A DNA stretch of 10,755 nucleotides from Thermoplasmatota archaeon (GCA_022866015.1 JALHTX010000208.1:1-10755); one strand, 5' to 3'. Shown: positions 1-7,854, counted from the first letter of the stretch. The notes: generated by a model not told the origin, from the letters alone. Made by a program: numbers and translations.

Positions 1-2
1 AA

Positions 3-83
3 TTATCCCACCTCTATAAAACTTATAACATCCTGAAGGGCATTAAACCATATAAAGTAGATGAATTATCGGACAGCCTGTAA
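3..83 (+). CDS. C-terminal tail of an unidentified protein, cut by the left window edge
   Basis: One frame is open from the first bases to a TAA at 81-83 and gives 26 residues, including YKTYNILKGIKPYKVDE and ending in LSDSL. The other two forward frames stop within the first 36 bases. The peptide is basic, mixed-polarity and helix-like, and looks like the end of a soluble protein. A hairpin plus T-run starts about 50 bases after the stop, which fits a real gene end. I do not recognise the family. A transposase tail is possible, but nothing visible proves it. A chance open stretch of this length is also possible. Confidence 0.35.
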   Translation, partial: LSHLYKTYNILKGIKPYKVDELSDSL

Positions 84-134
84 AACCAGTGGTATTCTTG
101 GAGATTTTTTATAATAAAAAAAGAGATGATTGAT

Positions 135-159
135 AATTATTAAAGTAATAATTTTTTTT
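135..159 (+). terminator. A/T hairpin followed by a T-run
   Basis: Eight bases at 135-142 pair perfectly with 146-153 around a three-base AAG loop, and the thymines continue to 159. It lies about 50 bases after the stop of the truncated gene at the left edge and points the right way to end its transcript. Archaeal termination depends mainly on the U-tract. The stem is all A/T, so part of this may be chance in AT-rich DNA. Confidence 0.4.
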
Positions 160-373
160 ATCGTTAACGCCGCCTTCGCCTATGACTCTTTGAAATTTTG
201 CTCTTAAGATTATGCTCAATGCCATGGTAAGAAAATGATTTTTAATAATTCCTATCTATCTCTCATCCTTTTCATACCGCACTAATTCCAGACCCATTTA
301 TATATATTTTTTAAAAATGATATCAAAATAAAACATATTATTTCGTCATTTTGTGACAATTATTAGCATAGTT

Positions 374-393
374 TTTAAATACCTGTATTTAAA
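374..393 (+). promoter_or_regulatory. TATA-box region embedded in a perfect inverted repeat
   Basis: TTTAAATAC at 374-382 is followed by two bases and then its exact reverse complement at 385-393. The left arm is a reasonable archaeal TATA box. It would place transcription start near 400-405, giving a short leader that contains the GGAGGT ribosome-binding site. The same 20 bp could be bound by a dimeric regulator competing with TBP. The TATA role is fairly likely; the operator role is inference. Confidence 0.5.
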
Positions 394-411
394 TGTGAAT
401 CTGTGAGAGGT

Positions 412-417
412 GGAGGT
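412..417 (+). promoter_or_regulatory. Shine-Dalgarno site deciding the start of the PKD protein
   Basis: GGAGGT is a full match to the core anti-Shine-Dalgarno complement and lies seven bases before the ATG at 425. The longer reading from GTG at 410 would put the start codon on top of this site, so ATG 425 is chosen. Confidence 0.75.
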
Positions 418-424
418 AAAAAAG

Positions 425-802
425 ATGAATAAGAAAATAATTGGAATTATTATTGTAGGTTTGTTTATTTGCGCAGGTGTTGCCACAGGAAAATATAACA
501 ATCAAGAAATTGTAAAAAAAGAATCAAATGAAAATTCTGAAATTCCTAATCGTTTATTTTATATTCATTCATTTCCATTATTACCAAGGGTTGGAAAAAA
601 TGTATATTTTTACATAACTTTTCCTATGTTTTTTATAAAAGGGAAAATTTACTGGAACTTTGGCGATGGTACATATCTATCTGGAAGAAATTTTATTTCA
701 CATCAATACTCGAAAATAGGAATGTACTACATTTCAGCTTCATTCGAATTGATTTTGGGTGGATCGGGTTACGGAACAAGACCAATATATGTAAGACTTT
801 AA
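425..802 (+). CDS. Small secreted single-PKD-domain protein
   Basis: This 125-residue protein starts with a clear export signal: MNKK, then a hydrophobic run to about residue 20 ending in AGVATG. A short polar linker (about 22-45) follows, and the rest is one PKD-like beta-sandwich. The diagnostic PKD signature is present: WNFGDGT at 77-83 and HQYSKIGMYYIS at 93-104, matching the family's W-x-F-G-D-G-T and H-x-Y-x-x-x-G-x-Y pattern. PKD domains are extracellular binding or spacer modules. Here there is no catalytic partner, no C-terminal membrane anchor and no adjacent gene, so the substrate is unknown. A free secreted protein, or one held at the surface by its signal region, both fit. The start is fixed by GGAGGT seven bases upstream. 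A 14-bp palindrome with a short T-run (814-827) follows the stop and may help end transcription. Confidence 0.8.
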   Translation: MNKKIIGIIIVGLFICAGVATGKYNNQEIVKKESNENSEIPNRLFYIHSFPLLPRVGKNVYFYITFPMFFIKGKIYWNFGDGTYLSGRNFISHQYSKIGMYYISASFELILGGSGYGTRPIYVRL

Positions 803-1114
803 TATAAAACAAAATTTTTATAAAAATCATATATTTTACAACTTAGTGATAATATAGGATACTATTTCTATTTCAATTTAGATTGTTAAAATTGTAGTTC
901 TAATGGGAAAAAAATCGATTTTGTTATACGTATTTTGGATCTCTAAATTTTTACTATTCTAGTGGGTTTCGGGAAGGGTCTAAGCCACTTCCCTTACATC
1001 AAACCAAAAAAGAATATTGAGGTACTCAGTTTTGGCACTTTATTATTATAGCATAACTATTAAGCTTTATTGGTGTAAGAAAAACATTTATGTCGACAAA
1101 CATTATCAATTATT
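803..1114. other. 312-base intergenic region before NOG1
   Basis: No convincing gene is visible on either strand. The stretch contains a 14-bp A/T palindrome at 814-827, just after the PKD gene, and a GC-richer hairpin at 971-993. Just before NOG1 there is AT-rich sequence that could hold its promoter, but no single TATA box stands out. An open frame of 19 codons at 903-962 lacks a ribosome-binding site and is not called. Confidence 0.5.
971..993 (+). other. GC-rich hairpin of unknown role
   Basis: GGGAAG at 971-976 pairs with CTTCCC at 988-993. Two further G-C pairs (977-978 with 985-986) close a six-base loop, leaving one bulged A at 987. Eight mostly strong pairs stand out against the AT-rich background. 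No T-run follows, so it does not look like a terminator. It could be part of a small RNA or a leader structure; the strand is arbitrary. Confidence 0.35.
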
Positions 1115-2071
1115 ATGTTTAGAGAACTACCAGAAATATTAGAATCACAAGAGTTAATAGATAGAGCATTCAAAAAAACAGATAAAGTCAATATTGTTGA
1201 TAGAGATGCTTTTTACAGGAAGAAAAAAACGATTATTGCAAAAACTGATTCATTTTGCACAACAATTATTACAACTTTGGAAAGTTATGTAAAAAAATTT
1301 CCATCGATTAATAATATGCATCCTTTTTTTCAGGAGCTACTCGCAATTAAATTTGATGTTGATGAACTTAAAAAATCACTTGGTGGTGTAGACTGGGCAA
1401 GAAAAACATCTTATATGGTTTTTACAACTCAAATTACTCAACTTAAAAGATCTCAAAACATTGAATTTTTAAAACAGAAACAAAAAGAGATATATGGAAG
1501 AGTCACAAGTATAGTCAAACAAGTTAAAAAAGAACTTAAAACTCTTAAAGACGCAAGAGACGTTTTTATATCTTTTCCAGATATTGAGGATATTCCAACT
1601 GTTGTGATTGCGGGTTTTCCAAATGTTGGTAAATCCTCCCTGCTTAGATGCTTATCATCTGCTAAACCAGAGATTGCTCAATATCCGTTTACGACAAAAG
1701 AGTTAGTAATTGGTCATATGTTTAAACAAGAAAAATACGATAAAACAAAAATACAAATCATTGATACACCAGGCCTATTAGATAGACCGCTATCTGAGCG
1801 AAATAAAATCGAGCGGCAAGCGATTTCTGCTGTTAAAAATCTTGCAGATATTGTTGTTTTTATTTTTGATCCTACAGAAACCTGCGGTTATAGATTTGAC
1901 GATCAAAAACATCTTTTTTCTCAGATGCAAGAAATGTTTAAAGATTCAGAGTTTATAATTGTAGAAAACAAAGCAGATTTTAAAAAAACTAGTTCTAAAA
2001 ACATTAAAGTTTCATGCGAAAGCAAAGAAGGAATAGATGTTCTAATTAACGAAATAATTTCAAAAATATAA
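1115..2071 (+). CDS. NOG1-family GTPase (ribosome assembly)
   Basis: The 318-residue protein is a TRAFAC-class GTPase of the OBG/NOG1 group. An N-terminal helical NOG1 domain covers about residues 1-158. The G domain follows: P-loop GFPNVGKS at 167-174, switch I FTT at 192-194, DTPG at 217-220 then LLDRPLSERN, specificity motif NKAD at 285-288, and the last loop SCESKEG near 300-306. The order helical domain then G domain, and the LLDRPL-type switch II, distinguish NOG1 from Obg and Era. Archaeal NOG1 is naturally short and lacks the C-terminal extension of eukaryotic Nog1, so this is full length. Eukaryotic Nog1 acts in 60S subunit assembly; a matching role in 50S assembly is inferred. There is no Shine-Dalgarno sequence before the ATG, so a leaderless or very short-leader transcript is likely. 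It converges with the surface-protein gene 20 bases downstream. Confidence 0.9.
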   Translation: MFRELPEILESQELIDRAFKKTDKVNIVDRDAFYRKKKTIIAKTDSFCTTIITTLESYVKKFPSINNMHPFFQELLAIKFDVDELKKSLGGVDWARKTSYMVFTTQITQLKRSQNIEFLKQKQKEIYGRVTSIVKQVKKELKTLKDARDVFISFPDIEDIPTVVIAGFPNVGKSSLLRCLSSAKPEIAQYPFTTKELVIGHMFKQEKYDKTKIQIIDTPGLLDRPLSERNKIERQAISAVKNLADIVVFIFDPTETCGYRFDDQKHLFSQMQEMFKDSEFIIVENKADFKKTSSKNIKVSCESKEGIDVLINEIISKI

Positions 2072-2076
2072 AAAAA
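2070..2076 (-). terminator. T-tract terminator for the surface-protein gene
   Basis: Read on the minus strand, this is seven consecutive thymines starting 15 bases past the TGA stop of the large surface-protein gene. It overlaps the NOG1 stop codon, so the two convergent transcripts would end within each other's 3' regions. Confidence 0.4.
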
Positions 2077-2091
2077 GGATTTTAGGATTAA

Positions 2092-5000
2092 TCATCGTTT
2101 TTTCATTTTTCTAATAATAAATATTGTAAATAATACGAAAATAATTGCTATTATTACTAATACTAATGTTATGTATGGTATAAGTGTTACATTTACTATC
2201 TCTGAATCAGAAGTGTATTCTATTCCAGATGCATCAATTATTTTTGTATAGAACTTATAATAACCGCTACCATTTGATGCAGTAAAACTCCATTTATATG
2301 GTGGAGATGTTATATCGTCTCCTACTTGTTCTATTATACTCCATTTACTATTATCCTTTGAATATTGATAGAATAATGTTGCTTTATCAACTTTTATATC
2401 TGAAGGTATGTTTGCCTTAACTGTATAAGTATCACCTAGTTTTAATTTAGAAAAATCAGTTAAATCAACATTTAACTGCGAAATATTCTCATCTTTTATC
2501 ACTTTAGGGGTATTGCTTTTTGTTGTTTCAATATTGTTACCTGCTGTGTCATCTAATTTGAAATAGATATAATGTTCTTCATCTTCTTTAAAATCTGCCC
2601 ATTTATCATCAGGTAACATCCATTTTACAGTAATATCTTGTTTACCTTTGATATCCTCTGTTTTATTAAATACAACTTTTTTATAATCCGTTTCATTGTC
2701 AAGTCTGTAATACAGGTTTTCTAGGCTATAATCATCATACAATTGTAGGTTAAAACTTGGTATTATTATAGTTTTATATTCAGAATTAAATTTGTTTTTT
2801 ATAATTGGATCTATATTATCAAAGAAGAATTCAACTATCTTGTTTATGCTAACGTTTTCTTCGTTACCTGCTTTATCAAGTGCTATCGTTAAAATCTTAT
2901 AATAACCACTTTTTAGATTTTCACCAAATTCCCAAGTATAAGTAGTTGATGTTATATTATCACCATAATATTGCCAGTTACTCCAAGAATTAGCAGATTT
3001 ATCTTTACTGTATTGATAAATCAATGAGACATATCTGATACCACTTGTATTTGCTATTGTGCCTGTATCATTTCCTTTGGCTTTAACAGGTACCAATGTA
3101 TTGTAGCTGTCTTGGAAATCTTGTTTATTTAAAATATCAGATTTAGGTTTAGTTGTATCTGTTTTAAAGGTGATAATGCTGCTATAACCTTGATTACCAG
3201 CAAGGTCCTTTATTACAAATGTGATATTTACATAATTTTTAATGTTAAGACCATGTTCTTTAAGATTTGCAACAATGCGTGCTTCATTTGCACCTGAACT
3301 AGCAGAAGATGTTGCTTTTATCCAATCAGATAATTTTTTCTTATCAGTATTTTTTTCAATATATCCTATTCTGTATTTCGCGCTGTCAATATCAAGGCCT
3401 GACATTATATTTTTATCTGCTTTATCAATGGCTTTGATTGAACATTCTGTTAAATTAGAGCTGATCCAACCATCTACTCCTGGTACAAAACTGGTAATAT
3501 TAAAAATTGGTGCTACTTTTTCATCTACCCAATCTATAGTCCAACTGTTAAGCGCTGCATGAACCTGAGTTTTATCAGTATTACTAAGTTTTGCATATAA
3601 TTTTATAACATTACTATCTATATTTGAAAGGTTATAACCACTAGTAGGATTACTAAACCAATCTGTTAACGCTTTGTCATCTTCATCTAGTATCTTAAAG
3701 ACAACTTTGTTTTTGGTACTACTTGTAATATTAGCATATAACTTATTCCACCATTTACCAGTTGGAACATGTATATTTGTTGATTTTATAGTTCCTTCAA
3801 AATTCTGGGTGTAATCTCCAATGCAAATAAGGTGACCTGTTAAATTAGTTGTATCATAAGTTGCACTAATAATTACCATGTTATCTGAGATTATCGGAGA
3901 TGCTAAGATATCAGGTCTAGCTACATTTTCATAATGACCATAACCAGGTGTACCAATCTCCATACTCCATACAGGTTCTACTAAACCTGAGGTATATTCT
4001 GTTTTAAATGCATATAAAACTGAATCACCAGATATAATATAAACCCTGTCGCCTACTACAACTGGTGATGTTATGTGATATGAAAGATCAATTAAAGGAT
4101 TTGTTATATTATAATACCATTTAATAGAACCATTATTGTTTGTATCAATTGCAAGAAAAGTTCCATTTGGAGATAAAACAAATAAAGTTCCATCTTTATA
4201 TGCTGGAGTTGATATTGGTGCAAAACCCTCTAATATTTGATATGTAAAATTCAAACCCTTGATTATATTTATAAGTGAAGATGTTTTAAACTCACCGATA
4301 GACTTGTTCCATAATGTTTTACCATTATTTGCATTAACTGCCGTAAGCATATAAGTTCCAATGCTAGAAATGTTTTGTTTCTTATTTGATAATACAAAAA
4401 CTTTTTCATCTGCATAAACAGGGCTTGATCTACCTATGATTCCAAGATTTGAACTCCATATTTGATCACCTGTTTCGGTATCAAATGCAAATAAACTTGC
4501 CCCGGACATGTTTTGACATCCAACATATACTAAACCGTTTCCAACAGCAGGACTTGATATACTACCTGTTGGAAGTGTTATAGGTTCCCAAAGTTCGTTA
4601 CCTGTCTTTATATCAATTGCAATGATTTTGTTATTACCACCAAGAAAACGACTGATTAATGAAAAATATGCTGTATCCCATATGTTGCCACCCCAACTTG
4701 TAATAAAAAGTCTATCTTCATCGATAGTAGGATTTGAAGAAAAACAAATAGTATCATCTTGAAGAGGATATGGATTAGGCCATAGTTGCTGTTTTAAATT
4801 ATTTTTATTTAATGCATAAATCTTGTTTTTACCACCAGTTTCCCCTGTTGCTAAAATTAGATAATCTTCATAGATTCCTAAGCTTGTTTCAACGGTCGAT
4901 AACTCATTACTTACATCTATATACCTCTGTGTATCAGAATTCAGATTTTTTAATATATTATAAGCATAAATTTTTTTGTCAATAGATGCTACATATATTT

Positions 5001-6366
5001 TTCCTTCACTAGTAACAGGTGATCTATAACCTCCTGCTATATTATATTCATTAGAATACCAATACACCTTTGCATCACCAGATTCTATATTTGGACCTTG
5101 GTAAAACCTTGTATTATCAGAATTTTTACCAAAAAATGGCCATTGACCATAATAGTTACTTACAACTACTGAGCTATTTTTAATTTCTGTTCCTAACATT
5201 TCATCTATTTTATAATCATTAGAAAAACTATCTATGTATTCTGATCCTTTCTGATAAAAAACTCCCCAGTTAAACATATATGGAGTAAATTTAGGATCTG
5301 TTGAATGAAATGTTGCTTTTAGTCGTATTTTATTATTTTTTATACCTGAAATATCCAAAGGTGAATATTTTCCAGAATAACCTTCTATTTCTTTTGAATC
5401 TTTATCTAAAATAGATATTGTAACACCTGATCTATTAGAATATCTTGAACTAGACCATATTACACTTTCCCATCCACTAAAATTACTTGGTTCAATAAAA
5501 CCTGAGATTAAAGATCCTGAAGTCATATAACCATATATTGTTTCAACAGATATATCGATATAGTCGGTTAAAAGCTCAAATCTTTTCTGTTCATCAATAG
5601 GTTTTCCAATTATTAAAAAATCTAAATAGCCGTCTTCGCTGATATATTTTCCATCATCAATATATGTTATATCAGGTAGTTTTTCTCCACCATATACTCT
5701 ACCTATTGTTGTAGGATTGTATATAGTATTTAGATCAGTGGGATTTATCCATCTTGGTATTAATGTGTTATATGCCCAAATATACATACTAATTTCTTTT
5801 AAATTATCAAAATTAGTTCCAGCTTGATAATTTCCAAACCACCATCTAACAGTTAATTTTTCAATATTTGAAGGATCTTGATCTATTTTTATACGGAAAC
5901 GATGAACAGGATACTGGCTGTAATCGGTTCTAACGAAATAAGAAGAAGCTGTACTAATCGTTTTATTATCAATAGCAGATAATTTTTGTAATTTTACACT
6001 CTTAGTTATTTCATTTTCCTTTGTAAAAGAATCAGGTTTTAAAAACTGGTTAAGTGTACCTATAAGAGTATCTTTTGAAAGAAAACTCCAGTTTGTCTCC
6101 CACATACCTATGCTATTTGGTGCATTAGCATAGTTATAATTATATAAAGGTGATCCTTGAGTTAAGTAGAAACAATTTCTATCTGCGTCATATACACATC
6201 CAGTTTTAGTTATATTGTTTTCATTGGAAAAATCATCATAATAAAGACCTTCATCAGGATATTGTTTAAGATCTGCTGTTACATTTAAAACAAAAAGATT
6301 GCTGAAAACTAGTAAAGATATAGTTATAATTGAGACTAAATTAATCTTTAATCTAAGTAGTTTCAT
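2092..6366 (-). CDS. Giant membrane-anchored surface protein with PQQ-like beta-propeller and Ig-like modules
   Basis: This 1424-residue protein begins with a signal peptide (about residues 1-31, ending NVTA). It ends with a membrane span (about 1395-1418) followed by the basic tail RKMKKR, so nearly all of it should lie outside the cell with the C terminus inside. An unassigned N-terminal beta-rich region comes first, then a beta-sandwich-like module at about 282-372. A PQQ/pyrrolo-quinoline-type propeller spans about 403-850, opening with GQWPFFGKN and carrying repeats such as KIYAYN, SPAVGNGLVYVG, LFAFDTETGDQIW and SPVVVGDRVYIISGDSVLYAF. A second copy of the sandwich module (about 853-950) and several Ig-like domains follow, two of which share a YQYSKD...GYYK pattern (about 1112 and 1327). 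More than two dozen N-X-S/T sequons suggest heavy glycosylation. No quinone-dehydrogenase catalytic features are evident; a scaffold, adhesion or binding role is inferred. The start is supported by GGTGAT 5 bases upstream of the ATG, and the gene ends with TGA. Confidence 0.85.
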   Translation of the reverse strand: MKLLRLKINLVSIITISLLVFSNLFVLNVTADLKQYPDEGLYYDDFSNENNITKTGCVYDADRNCFYLTQGSPLYNYNYANAPNSIGMWETNWSFLSKDTLIGTLNQFLKPDSFTKENEITKSVKLQKLSAIDNKTISTASSYFVRTDYSQYPVHRFRIKIDQDPSNIEKLTVRWWFGNYQAGTNFDNLKEISMYIWAYNTLIPRWINPTDLNTIYNPTTIGRVYGGEKLPDITYIDDGKYISEDGYLDFLIIGKPIDEQKRFELLTDYIDISVETIYGYMTSGSLISGFIEPSNFSGWESVIWSSSRYSNRSGVTISILDKDSKEIEGYSGKYSPLDISGIKNNKIRLKATFHSTDPKFTPYMFNWGVFYQKGSEYIDSFSNDYKIDEMLGTEIKNSSVVVSNYYGQWPFFGKNSDNTRFYQGPNIESGDAKVYWYSNEYNIAGGYRSPVTSEGKIYVASIDKKIYAYNILKNLNSDTQRYIDVSNELSTVETSLGIYEDYLILATGETGGKNKIYALNKNNLKQQLWPNPYPLQDDTICFSSNPTIDEDRLFITSWGGNIWDTAYFSLISRFLGGNNKIIAIDIKTGNELWEPITLPTGSISSPAVGNGLVYVGCQNMSGASLFAFDTETGDQIWSSNLGIIGRSSPVYADEKVFVLSNKKQNISSIGTYMLTAVNANNGKTLWNKSIGEFKTSSLINIIKGLNFTYQILEGFAPISTPAYKDGTLFVLSPNGTFLAIDTNNNGSIKWYYNITNPLIDLSYHITSPVVVGDRVYIISGDSVLYAFKTEYTSGLVEPVWSMEIGTPGYGHYENVARPDILASPIISDNMVIISATYDTTNLTGHLICIGDYTQNFEGTIKSTNIHVPTGKWWNKLYANITSSTKNKVVFKILDEDDKALTDWFSNPTSGYNLSNIDSNVIKLYAKLSNTDKTQVHAALNSWTIDWVDEKVAPIFNITSFVPGVDGWISSNLTECSIKAIDKADKNIMSGLDIDSAKYRIGYIEKNTDKKKLSDWIKATSSASSGANEARIVANLKEHGLNIKNYVNITFVIKDLAGNQGYSSIITFKTDTTKPKSDILNKQDFQDSYNTLVPVKAKGNDTGTIANTSGIRYVSLIYQYSKDKSANSWSNWQYYGDNITSTTYTWEFGENLKSGYYKILTIALDKAGNEENVSINKIVEFFFDNIDPIIKNKFNSEYKTIIIPSFNLQLYDDYSLENLYYRLDNETDYKKVVFNKTEDIKGKQDITVKWMLPDDKWADFKEDEEHYIYFKLDDTAGNNIETTKSNTPKVIKDENISQLNVDLTDFSKLKLGDTYTVKANIPSDIKVDKATLFYQYSKDNSKWSIIEQVGDDITSPPYKWSFTASNGSGYYKFYTKIIDASGIEYTSDSEIVNVTLIPYITLVLVIIAIIFVLFTIFIIRKMKKR
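2098..2110 (+). terminator. Possible T-tract terminator for NOG1
   Basis: Runs of six and five thymines separated by CA begin 26 bases after the NOG1 stop. They lie inside the 3' end of the convergent surface-protein gene, in codons for its basic C-terminal tail. U-tracts of this kind end transcription in archaea without a hairpin. The assignment rests on position and composition only. Confidence 0.35.
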
Positions 6367-6371
6367 CCTTT

Positions 6372-6377
6372 ATCACC
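6372..6377 (-). promoter_or_regulatory. Shine-Dalgarno site of the surface-protein gene
   Basis: On the minus strand this reads GGTGAT, five bases before the ATG. It matches the 3' part of the usual archaeal Shine-Dalgarno consensus and supports the start at 6366. Confidence 0.6.
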
Positions 6378-6400
6378 ATAGTACTTATACAACCATATAT

Positions 6401-6410
6401 TAAATATAAG
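6401..6410 (-). promoter_or_regulatory. TATA box of the surface-protein gene
   Basis: On the minus strand the sequence is CTTATATTTA, 44 to 35 bases before the ATG. Transcription would start roughly 15-20 bases before the ATG, leaving a short leader that still contains the GGTGAT site. Surrounding A/T sequence offers other possible boxes, for example the one near 6414-6420. Confidence 0.5.
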
Positions 6411-6500
6411 TCTTATAAATCTTCTAATATTTTTAAATTTTTAAATTATATTACCATTTTTTATTTATATAGTTTGTTGTCATAAATATATTAAAAATGT

Positions 6501-6509
6501 AAAAAAAAA
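6501..6509 (-). terminator. T-tract terminator after glycerate 2-kinase
   Basis: On the minus strand nine consecutive thymines begin two bases after the TAA stop of the glycerate kinase gene, with a further run of five soon after. This is a typical archaeal U-tract terminator. It separates the srp54-kinase unit from the surface-protein promoter downstream. Confidence 0.55.
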
Positions 6510-6510
6510 T

Positions 6511-7854
6511 TTAGTTTATCTTTACTAATATCTGCATATCCATAACGTTTGTACCAGTAAACCCCGTAAATAATAAATCATTTATTTTTTTAAAAAACTC
6601 ATAAGAATTATTATCATTTAAAAATATATCATAATCTAGATTTCTATCTAATGCTTTTTCAAAACTTAAAGGGTCAGCAATTGCTCCAGCTGCATCAGAA
6701 TTACCATCAATTCCATCAGTTCCAATTGATGCAAAAACAATATCTGAATCTTTCAATTCGCCGATAGCACTTAAAATCATCTCCTGGTTACGTCCACCTC
6801 TACCTTTTCCTTTTATTGTAACTGTTGTTTCTCCACTAGATATAAACATTATTTTTTTTGATTTTAATGTATAATTTTTTGTTTTTTTTATAAGTAATTT
6901 TCCTATATCCCTTGATTTGCCTTCGAGTTGTGTTGTAAGGATTATTGTTTTATATCCTAGTTCTTCTGCTTTTTCTTTTGCAGCATCACATGCGATTTTG
7001 TTATTTGCTATAATATTATTAGTAACTTTATCAAAAACAGAGTTTTCTTTTTTAAGGGTTTCAGGTATCTTTTTTTTAATACCATCATCTATTATTTTTT
7101 TTGCTGAATCTGGTATATTAAGATAAATATTATATTTTTTAAGTATGTTTTTACAGTCTATAAAACTTGTAGAATCAGGATATGTTGGACCAGACGCTAT
7201 AAAACTTAAAGGATCACCAATAATATCAGAAATAACTAGGTTAACAATAGTACAATTTGCATAAGATGCTAGCTGTCCACCTTTTATAAAAGATAAATGT
7301 TTTCGTATTGTGTTTATTTCATTTATATTTAAACCAGATTTTAAAAGTAAATTTGTTGTAAGTTGCATATCTTTTAAAGGTATTCGTGGTTTGCATAAAA
7401 GAGCAGAACCTCCACCAGAGATTAAAACAATGAGTAAATCATTCTTTTTTGTTTTTTTTAAAAGAGATATTATTTTATCTGTTGCATCTACATTTTTCTG
7501 ATCAGGTATTGGATGACTTCCAATATACGTTGAAACATTATTGTCTTTAACAATAAACTCTGTGTTATTTGTAATAATTATTCCCTGTTTTATCTTGATA
7601 GAATCACATATTGCTTGGCTCATACCGATGCTAGCTTTTCCAAAACCTATAAGATAAACATTTTCAAAATCTAATATATTAAAAGTTTTAGAACCGACGA
7701 TTATCTTGTTGCCCTGTATAATTTTTTTTACTGAAAAATATGGGTCAACAGAGGCAATTGCAGAAGAAAAAACATCTAGTATATCTCTTCTAATTTGTTT
7801 TATAATGGGTGTCTTACCATTATCTATAATTTGATTATAGTTTTTAAACAACAT
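6511..7854 (-). CDS. gck: Glycerate 2-kinase (MOFRL family)
   Basis: This cytoplasmic enzyme phosphorylates D-glycerate with ATP to 2-phosphoglycerate, feeding lower glycolysis. In Thermoplasmata it closes the non-phosphorylative Entner-Doudoroff route. At 447 residues it has the normal length for the type-2 family (DUF4147 plus MOFRL). Recognisable motifs are FGKAS at 71-75 (with the conserved Lys73), LISGGGSALL at 144-153, NTIRKHLSFIKGGQLA at 181-196, VISDIIGDPLSFIASGPT at 207-224 and the C-terminal SSGETTV at 339-345. GRGGRNQE at 351-358 carries the conserved arginine, and SIGTDGIDGNSDAAGA follows at 377-391. Near the end GFTGTNV replaces the more usual GPTGTNV. The start lies 19 bases after the srp54 stop with no Shine-Dalgarno, so co-transcription with srp54 is likely. 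The gene ends at a T9 tract. It is an unrelated fold to the GlxK and GLYK glycerate kinases. Whether this organism runs the Entner-Doudoroff route cannot be seen here. Confidence 0.9.
   Translation of the reverse strand: MLFKNYNQIIDNGKTPIIKQIRRDILDVFSSAIASVDPYFSVKKIIQGNKIIVGSKTFNILDFENVYLIGFGKASIGMSQAICDSIKIKQGIIITNNTEFIVKDNNVSTYIGSHPIPDQKNVDATDKIISLLKKTKKNDLLIVLISGGGSALLCKPRIPLKDMQLTTNLLLKSGLNINEINTIRKHLSFIKGGQLASYANCTIVNLVISDIIGDPLSFIASGPTYPDSTSFIDCKNILKKYNIYLNIPDSAKKIIDDGIKKKIPETLKKENSVFDKVTNNIIANNKIACDAAKEKAEELGYKTIILTTQLEGKSRDIGKLLIKKTKNYTLKSKKIMFISSGETTVTIKGKGRGGRNQEMILSAIGELKDSDIVFASIGTDGIDGNSDAAGAIADPLSFEKALDRNLDYDIFLNDNNSYEFFKKINDLLFTGFTGTNVMDMQILVKIN

Larger units (their letters stand above)
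84..424. other. Intergenic region between the left-edge gene and the PKD protein gene
   Basis: I find no convincing gene on either strand here. Besides the hairpin at 135-159, the stretch holds an 8-bp palindrome CGTTAACG at 162-169, directly before a locally GC-rich patch (about 168-182). Toward its right end are the promoter and ribosome-binding site of the PKD protein gene. There is no tRNA-like T-arm or cloverleaf and no clear insertion-sequence end. Confidence 0.5.

Noticed and set aside
105..122. T-run facing A-run that might be an insertion-sequence end
   Set aside because: The symmetry is only a homopolymer pair with a one-base centre. No matching inverted repeat, target duplication or transposase domain is visible.
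410..424. GTG start that would extend the PKD protein by five residues
   Set aside because: The GTG overlaps the GGAGGT ribosome-binding site, which is correctly spaced for the ATG at 425.
903..962. Nineteen-codon hydrophobic open frame in the gap before NOG1
   Set aside because: It has no ribosome-binding site or promoter of its own, and its length is expected by chance.
3242..3562. Plus-strand open frame of 106 codons inside the large surface-protein gene
   Set aside because: It lies wholly antisense to well-supported codons of the Ig-like region, has no ribosome-binding site and resembles no family; it is a shadow frame.
6917..7126. Plus-strand open frame within the glycerate kinase gene
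   Set aside because: It is antisense to conserved kinase sequence. Its hydrophobic look comes from the reverse complement of lysine- and isoleucine-rich codons.
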